In this document: one piece after another, positions 46,671 to 58,430 of the stretch
Position numbering within the stretch: position 1 is the stretch's first letter
Layout of the letters: each line of letters begins with the position of its first letter
Source: Takakia lepidozioides
Taxonomy: Eukaryota > Streptophyta > Takakiopsida > Takakiales > Takakiaceae
Direction of reading: 5' to 3'
Assembly: GCA_030704615.1 (NCBI GenBank)
Contig: CM060733.1
Coordinates: 71,052,001-71,116,000, forward strand
DNA length: 64,000 bases
Made by a program: the position numbers and the translations under genes
Notes under the pieces: model-generated
What the model saw: the letters and a program-made list of their open reading frames with translations, nothing else
Database searches by the model: none
What the model was told of the DNA's origin: nothing

Positions 46671-46760
46671 TTGACCATCTACCCATGCAGGTTTCTTGTA
46701 GCTATTGATCCACAGGGAATCATAGGTAATCTGGAGCTTGTCCGGTCCCCTTGGATGAAT
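46665..46760 (-). pseudogene. OSB-type PDF-motif exon, second half (copy 2)
   Basis: After an acceptor-like GGTCCAG the - strand encodes IHPRGPDK, then TYDSLWINSYKKPAWVDGQL. This is the second half of the PDF motif of plant organellar ssDNA-binding (OSB) proteins, with PDF altered to PDK. It is nearly identical to the exon at 48200-48302 and probably once followed the first-half exon at 47175-47275. Confidence 0.5.
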
Positions 46761-47152
46761 CTGGACCCACTGAATCCTGCATGAAATGGAGCAAGTCGAA
46801 GGATAAACACATTGAGATGTATCTACAGATACAACACGGTTATTGGGTAATCAAAGCAGAATTTCTGGAAGGACATGTTGTGTAGTGGAAGAAGAGGGTA
46901 CATGAAAGGGTGCATGACTTGCCTGCGGATGCTGCCAATGCAGGTCAATCTTCACTCCTGTTCCAAGAAGAGCTTCTTTTTCCCCACACATATGCAGCCA
47001 TCACAGCCTCCAAACTGTCGGTGGTACCCTTGCCTGCTGTATCCATGAACCTTCTGATTGATTTCTGGACAGTAGAGAAAGTAAACTTAGAACAATGGAG
47101 GCTATAAATTCCATAGTTCCTATGCTCAATTGCGCCTGCTACTCTCTTTAAT

Positions 47153-48120
47153 CTAACAGACATTCATCTTCTTGCCTCGATTGTCCCACCATTGACTGGG
47201 GTCAGAAAAGTATTCATTCCACGGCTTCTCCTCGTCTTTGTTACCTCTTTCGGGATACTTTCTTGTTGTCACATTGGCAGTATCAATCCCACACGCATGC
47301 TGTGCATATCCTGCAATCATAGCACTCCATGATACCACATTTCGTTCAGCCATCCTGACAAACACTCCCTTTGCATCTTCAATGCTTCCGCCTTTGGCAT
47401 ACATATCAATGAGGGGATTGTTCAGAATGACATCTGGTACAATTCCAGCTTTGATGATATCACCATGGACCTCTTTGCCCTTTTCCAGGGCTGCCAGGCT
47501 TGCACACACATTGCAAATGGAAACGAATGTGACCTGGTTTGGGTTCAACCCTTCCTGAATCATTTGCTCAGAGGTCTCCAAAGCCTTCATCCTGCACCCA
47601 CGCTGAGCATATCCAGCGATCATCGCGTTCCACGAGATCACATCTCGTTCAGCCATATCGTTGAACACTCCCTTTGCATCCTCAATGCTCCCACATTTGG
47701 CATACATTTTTATAAGGGCAGTGCTCAGAATGGCATTTGGTACTATTCCAGCTTTGAAGATGTCACCATGGATCTTTTTGCCCTTCTCCAGGGTTGCCAG
47801 GCTCGCATATGCATTGCAAACACAAACAAATGTGATTTGGTTGGGCTTCACCCCTTCCTGCATCATTAGCTCATAGGTCTCCAAGGCATTCTTACCACAA
47901 CCATGCTTGCTAAGTCCTGCCATCATTATATTCCACGTGATCAAACCTTGTTCAGGCATTTTGTTGAACACTCAGTGTGCATCCACAATGCTCCCACACT
48001 TCACATACATGTTAACAAGGGTGTTGCATAGAAAAACGTTGGGCTTGAATCCACTTTGGATAATGTGAGCATGGACCTGTTTTTCGGCTTCTAGGCCTTT
48101 CATCTTGATGCACTTATGCA
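47153..48120 (-). CDS. PPR repeats joined in frame to an OSB-like PDF half-motif
   Basis: The open frame of 272 codons (47971-47153) has PLS-class PPR repeats (LITWNIMMAGLSKHGCGKNA, IKMYAKCGSIEDAKGVFNDM, VVSWSAMIAGYAQH). It then passes without a stop into RKYPERGNKDEEKPWNEYF and DPSQWWDNRGKK, the first half of an OSB PDF motif. Upstream, a stop (DAH*VF) separates it from a further PPR part reaching about 48120 (CIKMKGLEAEKQVHAHI). A donor-like GT is changed to AT after RGKK. It may be a transcribed chimera or simply PPR DNA dropped into an OSB intron beside exon copy 2. I favour a non-functional chimera. Confidence 0.6.
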
Positions 48121-48199
48121 AGAGACAGACATAAGTACTCTTGGTTCTCCCTCGGAAGCTGTGGTCCTGATTTTATCAAATATGCCGCTGCCGCTGCCG

Positions 48200-49000
48200 C
48201 TGTTTCCAGTTGACCATCTACCCATGCAGGTTTCCTGTAGCTATCAATCCACAGGGAATCATGGGCACTATTGTGCCTGAAATCTGTCCCTCTTGGATGA
48301 ATCTGGACCCACACTCCATCCCTGCTCTCCTTCAGCTATCCCTTCCTCAGCACCATTAATGCATAGACCTTGCCCTTGCTGCTAGAAGCTGACAATGACA
48401 GCTGAATTTTTTTCTAGCAAAAACCCAAACCCTACTGATCACACACTAGCTCCTACTCTGAATTGGTCCCAAGACCTTAAAAATGTGCTGGGAAGAGAGA
48501 GAGAGAGAGGATGACAATTTCCAAGAAAGCTTTGTGATGCATCTTGTTGTCTACTTCTCTGTAGTTTAACAGGAATTCACCTTTTCGCCTCGATTGTCTG
48601 ACCATTGACTGGGGTCCAAGAAATATTTGTTCCAAAGCTTCTCCTCGTCTCTGTTTTCTGTTTTTGGATATTTGCCTGTTGCCCACCTTGGCAGTAACGT
48701 GTCACCATAGATCCACACAACGAGATAACTTTGCAGATGAAACATTAGGGACGATTCTGATAAGAGGACAAAGCAGGCTGAAATGTGTTGAAGAAGGTGT
48801 CCTCACCACATTGTCCTTGACCTTGTGTCATGAAGGCAGCTAGCTTTTGTTTCACCCAAGGAGGATTCAACCAACCACCAACCCAAAGGACTCTTGTGTG
48901 CGCTGTTTGTGTCTGTAGTTGGGTGATAACTGATTGGTCTCTGAGGACCACCACGGTGCAGCTGAGGAGCAATAGATTGAAGCACCGCCTGCAAAACCGA
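48200..49000 (-). pseudogene. OSB-like organellar single-stranded DNA-binding gene (partial)
   Basis: Three exon-like pieces read on the - strand. The piece at 48994-48803 carries GPQRPISYHP and GWWLVESSLGETKA, weakly like the start of the OSB OB-fold. At 48700-48581, TENRDEEKLWNKYFLDPSQW with SDNRGEK precedes a GT donor. At 48302-48200, after CAG, comes IHPRGTDFRH and DSLWIDSYRKPAWVDGQLE. Joined in phase, the last two form a near-canonical PDF motif. OSB proteins bind single-stranded DNA in mitochondria and plastids and restrain recombination. A start codon, transit peptide and full OB-fold were not found, so it is partial or decayed. Confidence 0.5.
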
Positions 49001-49158
49001 GCTGACCCTCCCAAGTACATTGTAAACAACACGGCAAAGAACAAATCATGATACTGACAGGAAGGGCCCACTTTTGCACAACGGACAAACTTCTTCACAT
49101 TGTACACTACGAAAGCTACACTTTGCCTTTACGGTTGTCCCACCATTGTAGAGATCTT

Positions 49159-50570
49159 TCAAAACTTCATGGCAGCACTGTAGACGTTTGTGCCCGAAAA
49201 TCGGACACAATCTAAACCGCTACCCATGCAGGTTTCTTGTAGGTAATCATAGGTAATCTGGAAAACGGCTCCTGGCAAATCACGCACATCCACAGGTACA
49301 AAGCGGCGTACAAAACCTGCGACGCAGCCTACTATTGTCCCTTCCTCTGTACTCTCCACCTTCCCACTCTTAACACGGCCCTTCCTTCTGCTACCTGTAC
49401 TTTAGGAAAAATGAATAATTAGGGCAATTCACTTTGAAATGCTTGGAGGTGGCTTGCAATGCACTTAAAGCAGGAAGAATCACCACGGCTGTTGTGAAAG
49501 GCAGACAGATGCAGCACTCATATGTAAAATAAGTTGCAAGAATAACCAACAAGTATATGTTAAGGACTCTAAAGGTGTGACAGCTGGATGCTAACTGGAA
49601 TTGAACAAATGAGAGTTTACTAAAATCATGGGAATTGAAGCCCACCAGTGCAGCAGACCATCCAAGTCTTAGTAATAATGTAAGTGCACACACATGTGGC
49701 AAGGGCTCATACTAGATGACTTCAATTGTCAAGCAAGCAGCCATAGGTAGCAATTGGAATATTTACCAGATCCAGGCTTGGGTGTCGAGAGAACATCAAC
49801 ATCGCCTTCCTTAAAGTGAAGCTGTCTCTTGGAGTCAAGTGGCATAAGGACCACATCATACCACCCTGCAATGACACAATTGTTAGCAACTATCTAAAAC
49901 TTACCATCAAAAGTTCAAGGCAAGTAGTTTTGAGATTTCACTGTTTCATTTTTAGACATGTGAAGCCAAAATCAGTATTATAGATCTCAGCCATCATTGC
50001 CACACTGGACAGGATTGCACAGGAGTTACCACAAGGAAACCAGGTAGACACCCTGGTGAGGAGCTACGCACTTTCCCTGTGCAGACCCCGAGGCTATGCA
50101 TCTAAAACAGACGACTTCTTTCAAGTAGGTCATATCCTGGGTAGCAATTATGCTTACAGGAGAACAAATAACTTGCAGCTACAGATAAGCAAATCGCTAC
50201 ACAGTATGCACATTCAAAATGGTTAGATGCATGCAAAATCTAGCATGCAGGAATCTGTGATGGAATGTCTCATGTCTAAGAATTTCCAACATGTAGGACA
50301 TAAAGATTCACTTTCACAGATCCATGGCAAAAGAAAAAGAAACTGCAGGTGCCATGTAGTGAGATTAGATGATAAACTTACCCCGCTCACGCCTGTCCAC
50401 CTTTTTAATAGAAACAGCTGCATGCACATCGGTACTACTTCCTTCCAGAAGCTCCTCCCAGACATTGTGTAAGTGGGCACGGCACTCCTCAAATAACAGT
50501 GGCTCAAAAACATGGACATATTCATCAGCTGATGCAAAGCAACCAGGAACCCCCTGCAGTTCAGAGTCCC
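49159..50570 (-). pseudogene. SEN1-like helicase fragment (N-terminal of helicase core)
   Basis: Three exons with consistent phases read on the - strand: 50570-50382 (SADEYVHVFEPLLFEECRAH), 49865-49767 (GWYDVVLMPLDSKRQLHFKE then DVLSTPKPGS) and 49394-about 49220 (GCVAGFVRRFVPVDVRDLPG). These match the conserved stretch before the helicase core in plant senataxin/SEN1-type RNA-DNA helicases. No Walker A (GPPGTGKT) or later helicase motif is found downstream on this strand, so the gene is truncated. The last exon runs directly into a scrap of the OSB-like PDF exon (QITYD, then LQETCMG). A possible first exon (from ATG at about 50750) is not recognised. Confidence 0.7.
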
Positions 50571-51339
50571 CTGCACATAGAGGGTGATTTGCAAAATAAT
50601 ACTATCAGCACTCATATTTAACACTGGAAAAAGAGGAGATTCAAAGTGGAGCCCCCAATCCACACTACCTCCACACATCCGAGAAAAGGTGTTGGTCTGC
50701 CAGAGGCGATGCCTCACTGATTCATGTGACTGAAGCGGGTTGAAAGCCATCTCTTAAACAATCTTGCTTCGTGATTCGAACTAGATGTCAGCTGTTTGAA
50801 AGGTTGAGGACTGATTCACTCTATCCCAAAAGCTAAAAGCCCAAACAAGGCAGCCAATGCTCTGAGAGTCAGATACCGGAGAAATGGCAGGCAGAGGAGG
50901 CCACAGCTGTCGGTGATGCAGAGACGGAAGCATATATGCTTGCGATCTCCAGTCACAAGGGGCAAAACTGGTTGGGTTTGCTCGGAAACTGCTTCAGAAC
51001 AACAAACTGTCAAGTTTTATCTAGCCGGGAAAGCACCTGGTGCCTTGCTTGCTCCATGAGATATTTTCCTGCTGGAACAGATGCATGCATGCAAGATGCA
51101 TCAATGCATGACAATCAGCCTCTGGCAGACCTATGGCCTAAAATGTCATTGACATTGTCTGATCTTTGACTGCAAATCAGACCATCATCAACTCCTTTCA
51201 AGAACAGTTCAAAAGTCTGCAACCCAAATAGGAAATAGGGCATATTTTAGGACCCAACACTAGAGATGAAATTGGACTACAGGCAGGCGAGGAGACAGGG
51301 ACATGGAACATAAGACAACATGATATCACCATATTACCA

Positions 51340-52300
51340 GACACCAAAGTCACCGTGGTCACTGTGGGCATATCCTGCGATCATCGCATTCCACGACACC
51401 ACATTTCGTTCAGTCACATTATCAAGTACTCCCTTTGCATCCTCAATGCACCGCTTCCCCCATCATTTGCTCATAGGTCTCCAAGTCCTCCATCCCACGC
51501 CCCTGCTGTGCCTATCCTGCAAGCATGGCGTTCCATGACACCAAATCTCGTTCAGCCATATTGTTGAACACTCCCCCGCATCCTCAATGCTCCCACATTT
51601 GGCATACATGTCCACGAGGGTATTGTCTAGAATCACATCTGGTACAATTCCAGCTTTGGCGATGCAACCATGCACCTCTTTGCCCTTTTCCAGGGCTGCC
51701 ACACGCACAGCAAACGCACACAAACGCGATGTGGTCGGGCTTCACCCCTTCCCCCATCATTTGCTCATAGGTCTCCAAAGCCTCCATCCCACGCCCTGCT
51801 GTGCATATCCTGAAATCATTGCACTCCACGACACCACATCTCGTTCAGCCATACTGTCGAACACTCCCTTTGCATCCTCGATGCACTCACATTTGACATA
51901 CCTGTCCAGCAGGGCAGTGTTCAGGATGACATCCGGTACAAATCCAGCTTTGACGATGTCACCATGGACCTCTTTGCACCTTTCCAGGGCTGCCAGGCTT
52001 GCACACGCATTGCAAATGCAAACAAACGTTATGCGGCACATCAATTGCTCATACGTCTCCAAAGCCTCCATCCCGCCCCTTCTTGTGCATATCCTGCAAT
52101 CATCGCACTCCACGACACCACATCTCGTTCAGCCATACTGTCGAAAACTCCCTTTGCATCCTCGATGCACTCATATTTGACATACATGTCCAGCAGGGCA
52201 GTATTCAGGATGACATCTGGTACAAATCCACTTTGACGATGTCACCATGGACCTCTTTGCTCCTTTCCAGGGCTGCCAGGCTGCCAGGCTGCCGCACGCA
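51340..52300 (-). pseudogene. tandem PPR unit array
   Basis: At least three head-to-tail units of about 300 bases, the length of a PLS triplet, encode variants of KAGIVPDVILDNTLVDMYAK, SIEDAKGVFDSMAERDVVSW and MEALETYEQ. Every unit is broken by frameshifts, so the array behaves like a satellite made of PPR sequence. No start codon, targeting peptide or E/DYW end is present. Confidence 0.8.
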
Positions 52301-52309
52301 TTGCAAATG

Positions 52310-52786
52310 CTTGCGCGTCAAGTGTTCTACAAAATGGCGGAACGAGATGTTGTATTATGGAACTCCATGATTACAGGCTACATTGGAGGTGGGTTCTCAA
52401 GGTATGTGCCAGTGTGGCAGCCCTTGAAAAGGGCAAAGAGATCCATGCTGACATTATCAAGCCAGAATTGTGTCAGATAACATTCTAGGTACTGCCTTGG
52501 TAAGCAAGTATGCCAAATACGAGAGCATAAATATTGTATGGCAAGTGTTTGACAATATGGCTGAACGGGATGTAGTCTCATGGAGTGCGATGATCGCAGG
52601 ATATGCCCAGCATGGGTGTGGTACGGAGGCTTTGGAGACCTATAAGCAAATGGTATGAGAAGGGGTGGCACCTGACCAGTCTACGTTTGTTTGCGTTGTC
52701 AATGCCTGCGCAAGCCTGATAGCCCTAGAGAAGGGCAAACAAATCCATGCTGACATAATGAAAGCTGGAATTGTTCGAGAAAATCC
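52310..52786 (+). pseudogene. PPR fragment cut by Ty3 copy C
   Basis: VFYKMAERDVVLWNSMITGY and ERDVVSWSAMIAGYAQHGCG are PPR motifs on the + strand in shifting frames. The PPR sequence stops at about 52786, where Ty3 copy C begins. The array changes orientation at about 52300, producing another head-to-head PPR junction. Confidence 0.75.
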
Positions 52787-54137
52787 TTGCTCGTGCCCCA
52801 CAATGGAGTCTGAGCAACCATAGTAGGCAACTCCGCCATACCATACATGTCATCCTGCTCTCCCGGAGGTGGCACATCCTCTGAATGAGCGTTGCCCTCA
52901 AGCAATTCTCTAGGCCAACTCACTGCCGCTGTGAATGCTGCTAGTGTCGGCATCTTGCCTCGCTGGGCAACCGCAACTCCTCCTATGAACGTCACAGGGA
53001 GCTGCACACGTCGGCCCTCCCCTGACTGCCATGCAGGCCTATAGGAAGCTGACTCCTCCCAAAAATCCAGGGTGAAGCCCATGGGGTACAACACTGCCCG
53101 ACCAACCAGAACATTATATGAGACCGCGTCTATCACAATGGCCTTGGCTCGCATCACTGAGCCATCTGTAGGGTGATCCGGCCGTAGTCTGATAGCCAAC
53201 TCACGCCGTGTCATGCCCCGAGCCTGCTCCGATCCTCCCAGAGACGTCTGTATCTGGAAGGACAAGGCTCCATATCCGCCTCCGTGAGGCCCAAGCCTGC
53301 AATAGCAGCTCTGCCCAGCATCAATGGCTGAGCTCCCGAGTCCAACAAGACCCGCAGTGGCCGGTACCTCTTGTTTGCCGGTCCACTCAAACAGAAAATG
53401 CCATCCTGGTTGTCTAACATGACAACTCCAGGTGTCACCATGGCGCGCTCAATGGCTGGCCTAGCTGGCAGCTCCATCAACCTGGCAGCTGCAGCTTGCC
53501 ATGGCGCCGCCGTGGCAGTCTTGACCCTCAAATCCGAGGATCCCTCCGGCACTACACCTCCTACTATCTCCGCAGAATATGAAGTAACCTCCCCACTCTC
53601 ACGGAGTGTAGCTGCCAGCCTGAACACCTCAGCTGGTCTTACCCCCGGCGTCGCAATCATGGTAGCCGAGAACAATAGAGCCTGACACACAGATGTGGCC
53701 GCTCCTAGCAGCACACTAGCTGCCGTAGCCTTGACAACACTAGGTAGTGGTGCTACCCGTGTAGCTCTCCCCAATGGCATAGTAACCTCCGCCTCGGTAA
53801 CAGTCGGGCGAGAACTAGGTGCCATGGATGGCGTCGACACTATCTCCGCCAATGTGAATGACTGAGGAAGCCTAGCCTGACGGCTTGCCTCTCCACGCTG
53901 TGGATCCAACTCCACCTCTGCACCTCGTGGCTCAGGAACTCGTGCTGCTCTTCGAGTCACGGCTGCAGCAGACTCCACATGCACTAGTGGTAGTGCTGCT
54001 CCACACATGAATCTCATGCCTCCCATATCTCCTCCCTCAGGAGCAAGAGGTGGACCATCCGGCCTTAGAGCCGGTACCACCTGAGCTGTAGCCATGGCAG
54101 CGAGCCTCTGCTCTAGCTGCTGAAGCCGGTTGGCCAT
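52787..54137 (-). pseudogene. aspartic protease and linkers, copy C
   Basis: The long open frame 54137-53211 (308 codons) starts MANRLQQLEQRLAAMA, passes through a Ser/Thr/Pro/Ala-rich linker and reaches DNQDGIFCLSG then LLDSGAQPLMLGRAAIAGLG, the pepsin-type active site. An overlapping frame (53265-52787) carries the second half (NVLVGRAVLYPMGFTLDFWE). One frameshift near 53240 separates them. Of the three copies this protease is best preserved. Confidence 0.8.
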
Positions 54138-55555
54138 GCCTTGGTCAACACCCTGACCTCCGCGTCCTTGGCCATGTTGAGCTTGCCCTTGGCCTGCACC
54201 TCGTGGCTGGTCACCTCGTCCTCTCTGGGCTGCTCCACCTCGCCCCCGGCCACCATTGTTCCCTTGGAACTAGCCTGGGCGCAACTCAGGATGCAAACCA
54301 TAACACTGGGCCTCTCCATGCCCGTGCTTGCCACAATGCCCACACTGCAACTGTGCAGGCTGTGCATGTGCGGCCCTTTGCCTCCCTCTGGGCAATCCTT
54401 TTTGACATGGGGTCCTCCACATGTCCAGCACACCACATCCGCCCGTTGTTGGCTAGCAAATGAAGGGAGAGACCCCTGCATCTGAGGTCCTCTCTGCCCT
54501 TCCCTGAGCTTCACCTAAGCCCCCTTGTTGCCTTGAGCACGTTGAGGTAGTGGTTGGCTAGGAGCACCACTACCCCGTGGTGTCTCCTTAGCAAATCCCA
54601 CCATGACCACTCGTTCCTCCACCATGTTGAGCTCTATCCGCTCTGCCAGCAAAAACACATTTGCTAAGGTGGGTTGGGCCGCTTGTAGAAGAGTTGCATC
54701 CCTCACCCTTCTCCTCAGCTCCTTGTCCAATATCCCATACCAGAATTGGACTGTCTGAGCTTCCGTAACCCCTTGGGTTACATTTATCAAGCGCCTCATG
54801 CGAGTGAAAGCCTCCCTCAAGCTCTCGGTCGGCTTTCGTTGGAACTCTTACAAGCTCCGCAACTTCTCTGTCCTCACCCCTTGGTAGTTCCCTCTCAACT
54901 CTTCGAAGAATTCCACAACAGGGTTGAAGGCAGACACGGGTACTAGTGCTGGTGCGGTAGTGGCTTGGGTGGACGTCGTAGCTACTGTACCACCATTCCC
55001 ACTAGTCCCACTGCTGCTTGCTGAAGCTGCCGGTGCAGCGGCAGTTGTAGCCACTGCCCCGTGGCTCTATGCCCTAGTGATGGAGACATAGTCAGGTGAC
55101 CAGTACATCCTCCACTCCTCGATCTCAACTCATGCCCCGCCTAAACTCATGGTAATCATCCATAGGCGGCCCTCAAGGTGCTGAAACAGCCCTTTTCATG
55201 CCATGAAAGGCGTAAATAGTTGTGGATTGCGCATTTGCTGCAAATCACACCAACTATCAAACTCTTGGATAAAATCATCCAACTCGATGGTGCCCACCGC
55301 CCCAGAGTACCTTCGTTGCCCCTTGGTAGCTCCATACATCTCCTCCATTGTGTCCCACAACAATGACAAGGAAACAACTTGCACCGCCGGTATAAGTCCC
55401 CCTGATTCACAATCCGAATCAGAACCTTCCGTAGACGACACAGGAGGTGAAGGTGGCCTAAACCGCACACCTTGTCTCGTGTACCCACTAGTATCACTAA
55501 TGCTCGAACCGGCACTGTCCCCAGCAACTAGTGGCACCTCCGTGTTGACACTCAA
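54113..55555 (-). pseudogene. Gag, copy C
   Basis: Three open stretches read in order: 55555-55196 (ATG start, then acidic Ser/Pro-rich sequence and DDFIQEFDSWCDLQQ), 55054-54848 (Ala/Ser/Thr-rich), and 54820-54515 (INVTQGVTEAQTVQFWYGIL, the capsid-like domain). Stops at about 55193 and 54845 break the frame. A CCHC knuckle (CWTCGGPHVKKDC) follows at about 54430. Gag would form the particle and bind the element RNA. Confidence 0.8.
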
Positions 55556-55759
55556 CCGGTCATGAACATGTCCCTAACCCCCTCTCCACAAGGTAACCGG
55601 GTAGAGAACCTGTTGCGGCTTATGGTTTGGAATACTAAGTTCATAACATAGCCTACACCTGTACTTGCATGACCATGGAAATATCATGAAGATACTCCTC
55701 AAACCGCCCTCCACGAGCTTCAAAATTCGGCCTTCAAGACCACATGCCAGTCCTTAGGC

Positions 55760-56925
55760 AGTCCACCAGTGCCTACATGAGTCAGCACAGGCCGTCCACA
55801 GGTCAACACGGGCCACCACAGACCAGCACAGGCCCACACAGGCCCACACAGCTCACTGGTCACAGCCGTCACAGCCCCACACAGGCGACAGCCTGTCACA
55901 GCCCTACACAGGTCACAGGGTCACAGCCCCACAGGCCGCAGCCTGTCACAGCCCCAAAGGCCACATGTCACAGCCTGTCACAACCCATCACAACCCAAAG
56001 GCCACAAGCACAGCCTGTCACAGCCCTACAAAGGTCACAGGTCACAGCCCCAAAGGCCACAGCCTATCACAGTCCCTCACAGCCCCATAGGCCACAAGGC
56101 ACAGCCCGTCACAACCCCACAGGCCACAGGGCACAGCCTGTCCCAGCCCGTCACAGCCCGTCACAGCCCACACAGGTCACAGGGTCACAGCCCCAAAGGC
56201 ACAGCCCCCACAGCCCGTCACAGCCCCACAGGCCACAAGGCACAGCCTGTCGCAGCCCCTCACAGTCCCACAGGCCACAGGGCACAGCCTGTCACAGCCC
56301 GCCACAGCCTGTCATAGCCCTCACAACCCATCACAGCGTGTCACAGCCCGTCACGCCCCACAGGCCACAGGGCACAGCCCACCACAGCCTGTCACAACCC
56401 ATCACAGCCCCACAGGCCATAGGGCACAGCCTGTCACAGCCGCCACAGCCCATCACAGCCCATCACAGCTCGCCACAAGCCTATCACAAGCCTGTCACAG
56501 CCCCTCACAACCCGTCACAGCCCCACAGGCCACTGGGCACAGCCTGTCACAGCCCGTCACAGCCCCACAGGCCACAGGGCACAGCCTGTCAAGCCCCTCA
56601 CAGCCCGTCACAGCCCCACAGGCCACTGGGCACCCTCACAGCCCGTCACAGCTCGCCATAGCCTGTCACAGCCCGTCACAGCCCCTAGGCCACAGGGCAC
56701 AACCTGTCACAGCCCCTCCACGTACCCTCACAGCCCACAGGCCACTGGGCACAGCCTAACACAGCCCGCCACAGCCTATCATAGTCCGTCACAGCCCCAC
56801 AGGCCACATGGCACAGCCTGTCACAGGCCCCCCTCACAGCCCATCACAACCGTGTCACAACCCGTCACAACCCCACAGGCCACAGGGCACAGCCTGTCAC
56901 AGCCCCACAGGCCACTCATGACAGT
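55760..56925. repeat. minisatellite of CACAGCCC / GGCCACAGGGCA units
   Basis: About 1.17 kb consists of variations on CACAGCCTGTCACAGCCC and CCCACAGGCCACAGGGCA, with a higher-order period of roughly 40-55 bases. Most of it reads open on the + strand as a His/Ser/Pro/Gln-rich peptide, but that follows from the repeat composition and is not evidence of a gene. It lies just upstream (in element orientation) of Gag copy C. Confidence 0.9.
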
Positions 56926-56989
56926 TTAGCCATTTCTCCAAGGGGTTTAGCCACGCCAAACTAGGGTTTGTGTCTCTTGGACTCTAGGC

Positions 56990-58430
56990 TTCTTTGCACC
57001 GAGCTATGGCGGCTGTGAAGAAATCAGCAAGGTATTCTTGCTCTTTCGGCTCCCACACACCACCAATAGTAGCCCTAAGCCATGAGGAAGATGGTTGCCA
57101 CAAACCAAGCCTTCTTTCTCACTTAGACTCCCCAAACACGCTACTAAACTCAATGGCAAACAGCCAAGCCTTGGTGGTTTCCAGCCCTTGTGAGCACTCA
57201 TTCAAGCGTTTCCCTGGCCATAGCATCTGTCTTAGAGCCTACTCCAGCCCCCACACTGCCACTTCAAGAGCCATGCTCTATCTAGGCTTGAGGTTGAAAC
57301 CCCAACTCAGAATACGCTCTACAAGTGTCAGACTGTCACATAAGAGCAGATCAGCCCCTTACCTCTTCTAGTTCTCTAAAGCTTGAAAACAAAAGCCCAA
57401 TGGACTGAAGGCATGCTCCACACATGCCCCACTCTCACCACCAGAAAATCAGCCTTTTTGCTTTCTTTCTTGCACCCACCAACCTGAAAATACACGCTTC
57501 AGCGGGCTGGAAGCATGCTCCACACATGCCCTACAGGGAAACCAGCCCCTTCCTTCCTTCTTGCTTGCCCTCCAAGCTTGAAGATGGAAGCTCAATGAGC
57601 TGAATACATGCTCCACACATGCAACCTCTTCACACAAGAGGTATCAGCCCCCTATCTTGGCTCATTAGCTCCTTGATGCTCTCTAAGACACTAAGCACTC
57701 CACAGCCCTTGCCAAGCTCCTGAAACCCTAAGGCTTACATTTCCAGCCACAAGACACTCCTCTTGTGGTGCAAGAGCTCTTCTTCCAAGCTCTGAAACCC
57801 TAGGTGCACATTCTATGGCCTTGCCGCACCTCTTAGCTCCTGTTCCAACCCTGCTCTTGCCATGACAAGAGCCCTCTCAATGCTGAAGCTCGAGATTGAA
57901 ACCCAATCTCAACATACTCCACAAAGTGCACTGATTTGCCCCAAGCCAAATCAGCCCTTTCGCTTGGTCTTGCAATCCTTCACACAATGAAAGCTCGCAT
58001 TCCCAAGTCCAGTTCTCAGCTTTGTCACCAAAGCCACTATAACCTGCTTTTGACTGGTCCTCTTCCCAATCGTGCTTGCTTATGCATGTACACAATTTGA
58101 AACCATCAAGGTGCTCTGGAATTACCTGCAACATCGTGCTTTCATCTCTGAAGCTGAAGATCGAATGCCAAGGTCTACCACCTCGTAACCCACATCGCCT
58201 CCGCTTCTAACAACCAAGAGCTTCACGGTGCTCCTTGCATAACAACCTGGTTTCTCTCATTCTCAAGCAAAAACCACAAGTGCTACAACTAACTCGTATT
58301 TGGCACTCACAGATACGAACTCATCTTTCTCGAGTGATAAAGAAGAAGAATACAAGCACAAGCTCATGCGAGCTCACAAGGCTGAAGCATAAACTCATGC
58401 ATATATAACCACACCACTCAAATACAAGTC
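56990..58430. repeat. degenerate repeat region, possible retroelement leader
   Basis: Segments such as 'ctccacacatgc', 'caagcttgaagatggaagc' / 'aaagcttgaaaacaaaagc' and 'atcagccc' recur at roughly 90-120 base spacing between about 57280 and 57960, with strong drift. No protein is recognised. The region lies between the minisatellite and an LTR-like block, so it may be the long leader of a Ty3 family member, but this is not shown. Confidence 0.4.

Larger units (their letters stand above)
52787..55640 (-). mobile_element. Ty3/gypsy copy C (Gag to protease)
   Basis: On the - strand this copy carries the Gag N-terminus (from 55555), the capsid-like part (54820-54515), zinc knuckle (about 54430), a proline-rich linker, and the protease (53470-52990). 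It ends abruptly at 52787, at the linker before the methyltransferase, where PPR DNA starts. It is therefore 3'-truncated and complements copies A and B, which lack the 5' end. Its protease active site LLDSGAQPLMLG is intact. Confidence 0.88.

Noticed and set aside
53211-54137. 308-codon ORF as an unknown host protein
   Set aside because: Contains a retroviral-type protease active site and is collinear with the other two Ty3 copies.
55744-56661. Long + strand ORF of about 305 codons rich in His, Ser, Pro and Gln
   Set aside because: It lies entirely in a minisatellite; the open frame follows from unit composition and there is no non-repetitive coding part.
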